Source: Thelephora terrestris (Eukaryota; Basidiomycota; Agaricomycetes; Thelephorales; Thelephoraceae). From it: DNA of 64,000 nt. Of this stretch, positions 60,907-64,000 are shown piece by piece. A program made the translations under genes and the position numbers. The stretch lies in NCBI GenBank assembly GCA_015956445.1, contig WIUZ02000006.1:2351001-2415000 (forward strand). The letters run 5' to 3'. The first letter of the stretch is position 1; each line of letters begins with the position of its first letter. The notes beneath the pieces are model-generated. The model ran no database searches. It worked only from the letters and a program-made list of their open reading frames with translations, and was not told the origin of the DNA.

Positions 60907-63070
60907 ATGATTCCCTCGACAACTTTCAACTTGCCCTGGCCGACTTCCTTGGGTGGGACCTGGTTTCGTCCTCGCTGTGGTCTCGACGACCTGCCAGATG
61001 ATGTGCTCTTGGATGGAGTACTTCATACCCTTATAGTTCAGGACGTCCTCAGCGTCCGCATGGTCAACAAGCGATTCTACACCCTCACCCGCCATGCTTC
61101 CATCTGGAAACGCCTTCTTCGAAGGCTGAACCTCCTAGTGCCACCGCTTCCCCCAACCTCACGACGCTCGTTCAAAAACATCACCGGTCTTGAAGCGGAG
61201 CGGCTGTTCGTCCGCTCCCTCTCATTGTCTAAGAACCTTTCATCCCAAAACCCTACTCCATATTGGGCTCGGGTGGTCGAAGCCTTCCATCAGGTCCAAT
61301 CCATGGTCATCCTTCCTGGAGGCCATCACCTCGTTGCATCGGTCAGGGAGGAGACTTGCAACTCCTTTGCCCTCATGATCTTCGTTCTCGATTACAGAAA
61401 TGGCGGAGCTTTACCCCTAGCGAAGACCGACACACCTACGCAGGCATATAATCTTCAGGCAAAATACATGGCATTACACGACCAGAACGGTATCATGATT
61501 GCGTACACGCTCAAAGATATTCGGTCGAAGAAGTACAAGATGACTGCTCAGGGGTAAATATTAATCAGCAGCTTTCGCGTTCCAGCATTGATGTCATATC
61601 AGCTTTGACATATCCAACCTCAACCCTACATTTGCGGTCGACGCGCCAGTTCCTCTCAAATATCAGTGCATGGCTCTTTTTTGTCCCCTTACCGCCCTCG
61701 AAGAACTCGGAGACCCAGACCTCAACTTCCCTGGCTCGAATGAATTTTTCGAGCACGCCCGAAGACAGGAAGCCCCCTTCAAATTTATTGCTGAACTCAC
61801 TTCTGCATCTCCCCTAGGACCGATCAACCTCGCGGAGATGTTCGGTTCTCCGTGCATGGCGGTCGTCAAGGGCAGTCGCGAAATTTTGTTCAAGAACTTA
61901 GGTTTGCCGGGTCATTCCCTGATCAAATGCCCACCCATTGGCGTTGGTCCCCCCTCCGAGGTACTTGGAAATTTCATTCATTTTGCCTCTTGATCATTCA
62001 ATTGATTTTTGTGTTAGAACAGCGCCATCAAAGCCATTCGACTTTTGCCCTCGGAGGCAGCCGTCCTCGCCGTTCAGATGGACAGAATTTATGGGGTCGC
62101 CTTTGAAGTTTTCCCAATTCCCATCCTTGGCACCGTCTCTAACGAGGGACTCCCCATTTCAGCCTTAACGCTGAGTCGCACCGATATCGAATCGATCAAT
62201 ATCACGGACAATCCCCCCCTATTTTCCACATATCCAGACTTCGATCTTGATCCCGAGTCCCCTCCAGGTCTGATCGCGCAGACTTCGAGAACCATCTCGG
62301 CCGTCTGTTTGGCCGCTGAAGACCCCGTTACGAAGAAAAGAACGTTCTGCAGGATCAGTTTACCTTCCAGACCCTGGGTAGAATCAAATCGACCCTTGCC
62401 CGTTGTCCCATTCCCACTCCCACCAGAAGTCGAGGATGCCCCAGGTGGAAGAGAAGCCTTTATTCGCCAGTACGCGACCCATTACTGCCGCTTGGCCCCG
62501 ACAAGGGATCTCTCTCCTATAGGATTTGCCGCCACGGATGGAAAGATGAACTGCCTCCCAGGCTCAAACCACTCGCTAGTGTATTGGAACGTGGATTCTA
62601 TTCGAGAATCTTCTTCCCTTCGGGCTTTTGCGATATACTCAGCACCACCGCCAGCCATGACCGATGATGGGGATGACCCTGAAGTCGAAGAGGTCGAGGC
62701 CATTATAAATGGTTTCCCGATGCGGAGGAAGAACCTGAGGATTAAACTCGTTCACATGTGGGAGGAGCTATGGAGCACCATAGCTTCCGTCCCTGCACGA
62801 TGCCTCGCGTGGGACGAATGCATTGGAAGGATGTGCGTTGTGCTCGAAAACGATTCGAGAATCTTTGTGATCGACTTTTCCCAGGCACCGAAAGAGGGTA
62901 TGTCCCTTACCCTTGCCTTCAGGACAAACAGCGCAGAACTTTGACCCGTCCTACCGGACTTCCCCCCCACAGATGACGGCGGGGAACGTTTGCCCATTCC
63001 CGTGAGACGCTTTCAGAACCCAACTCACTCGGGCTTCTTCGGCCAGTTGTTGAACACGTTGAGGCTGTGA
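60907..63070 (+). CDS. F-box protein
   Basis: Likely substrate receptor of an SCF ubiquitin ligase. ATG 60907 (MIPSTTFNLPWPTSLGGTWF). The F-box is at about residues 25-75: LDDLPDDVLLDGVLHTLIVQ, DVLSVRMVNKRFYTLTRHAS and IWKRLLRRL. The rest is a long, mostly beta-like region of the sort seen in basidiomycete F-box proteins (MVILPGGHHLVASVREE, VLDYRNGGALPLAK, AVVKGSREILFKNL, PSEAAVLAVQMDRIYGVAFE). Three introns: after TAQG (acceptor ...atatcag), after GPPSE, and after QAPKE. The last one leads to DDGGERLPIPVRRFQNP ... LLNTLRL, TGA 63068-63070. Target protein is unknown. Confidence 0.85.
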
Positions 63071-63341
63071 TGGTGGCCTATACTTTATCCCTCGGCCGAG
63101 GCGAGTCTTGCGGTATCTAGACTCCCTGCTGTACCGGTAATAGAACTCAAACTTGCATGAAATCAATTTACTCCACCCCACAATTTCGGTTCACTCAGCA
63201 ACGCCCAGCACATCGTCGAATCTTCGGCTGAACGCAATCAAGGACTGTCCTAGTTTCGGATCACAGTTATGCATTAGAAAACACCGAGAAACAATGCTTT
63301 TGCTACATGGAATGTACAACAGCCGGCTGGACGCGAAAAGC

Positions 63342-64000
63342 CTATTGAGGAGGGGGTTGGAAACTACAAAAATCAAGTCAAGCCAATGATGGAGGTGAAA
63401 CAGAACGATATTCACGTACCCAGGAGGGGGTCCACCAAAACCAGGTGGTGGGCCGGGTGGGAATCCAGGACCAGGCATACCAGGAGGGAAGCCTGGAGGT
63501 CGGAAACCTGGTGGGGGTCCTTGCATAGGGGGACCTAAGCCAAAGCCGCCAGGGGGACCTAAGGTGAATTGAGTGGGGCATCTCCGATAGGTTTTCTCAT
63601 CAACGCACCTGGAGGCATCATTCCCATGCCACGACCAGCAGGCATGCCTCGGCCAGGTCCGACAGGTAGCTACACCGATAAGTGGATCAGGGACACTTCC
63701 AGAAAAAACCTCCTGAGTCACGTACGGCGGATTTCTTGTCCTCGTCCACGACAGGTGGAGGCCCTTCCACGCTGAGGCTGACCACGGTCTCTCCCCGTAA
63801 AATCACGAGACCCAATGTCCTCTTGATTTCCTGCATAGCGGGGGTCTCAGTCTCGCCTGCCTTTTTCTTTGGCCTGACCCTTCTGAACTCTTCGCAATCT
63901 GCTAGAACAAGGTTCATATGTCGGTCGAATGCGAGCATCTGGCCGACGAAAGAGCGTCCATCGTTGATCGTGATCTTCATCCGCCAGTTGATTAAACTGA
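63342..64000 (-). CDS. SMB1: Small nuclear ribonucleoprotein SmB (5' end beyond window)
   Basis: Core Sm protein of spliceosomal U snRNPs. The window edge cuts the first exon: the sequence enters as LINWRMKITINDGR. It continues SFVGQMLAFDRHMNLVLADC (Sm1) and EEFRRVRPKKKAGE, then RTLGLVILRGETVVSLSVEG (Sm2). A Gly/Met/Pro-rich tail follows with PAGRGMGMMPPGALMRK and repeats of the PPPGFRPP type (GPPPGFRPPGFPPGMPG, GPPPGFGGPPPG), typical of SmB. The last intron (gtacgtgaat...tttgtag) leads to GFQPPPQ and TAG 63342-63344. At least two introns lie inside. The gene is convergent with the F-box gene, 271 bp between the two stops. Confidence 0.93.

Overview
The window is eukaryotic nuclear DNA from a filamentous fungus, most likely an agaricomycete basidiomycete. 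Coding regions are broken by many short GT-AG introns (mostly about 46-65 nt). There is a fungal Zn2Cys6 regulator, a velvet factor, a Shr3-type permease chaperone and an Ecl1-type zinc protein. There are also NACHT-propeller NLR genes of the kind expanded in mushroom-forming fungi. Exon structures below were read by eye from splice signals and family similarity. Outer coordinates are given, so CDS spans include introns.

Left block (0.7-21.5 kb): RPF1 (ribosome biogenesis), a Zn2Cys6 transcription factor, a single-pass membrane protein with a Ser/Thr/Pro-rich ectodomain, and a BTB/POZ protein. These are followed by a large, apparently intact NLR gene (NACHT plus WD40-like propeller), a polytopic membrane protein and an auxin-efflux-carrier-family transporter.

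Middle block (21.5-40.4 kb): gene-poor and rearranged. About 7 kb (21.5-28.4 kb) has no recognisable gene but holds short repeats, a degenerate motif array, a T21 tract with a possible SINE-like head, and dispersed similarity to later parts of the window. Next come an unrecognised gene with three internal repeats whose borders coincide with introns (28.4-29.9 kb), a relic of an NLR 3' end (30.4 kb), and an unrecognised coiled-coil protein gene (32-33.7 kb). A perfect spacer-free 98-nt palindrome (34.35 kb) and a second NLR copy that is clearly a pseudogene (34.9-39.5 kb) complete it. This is a birth-and-death NLR neighbourhood.

Right block (40.4-64 kb): dense and largely housekeeping. It holds a velvet-domain factor, TIM23, a mitochondrial TPR protein, a CYSTM peptide, a THP3/SAC3-GANP protein, the tRNA-splicing endonuclease subunit SEN2, pyruvate carboxylase and a Golgi GDP-mannose transporter. 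It continues with an Ecl1-type zinc protein, a SET-domain methyltransferase, an SHR3-like chaperone, an F-box protein and, running off the right edge, the spliceosomal SmB protein. Spacing is tight (116 bp between PYC and SEN2, 173 bp between the GDP-mannose transporter and PYC), in sharp contrast to the middle block.

I did not find a convincing new multi-gene system. The strongest candidates for follow-up are the three-repeat gene, the NLR cluster with its decaying copies, and the perfect palindrome.
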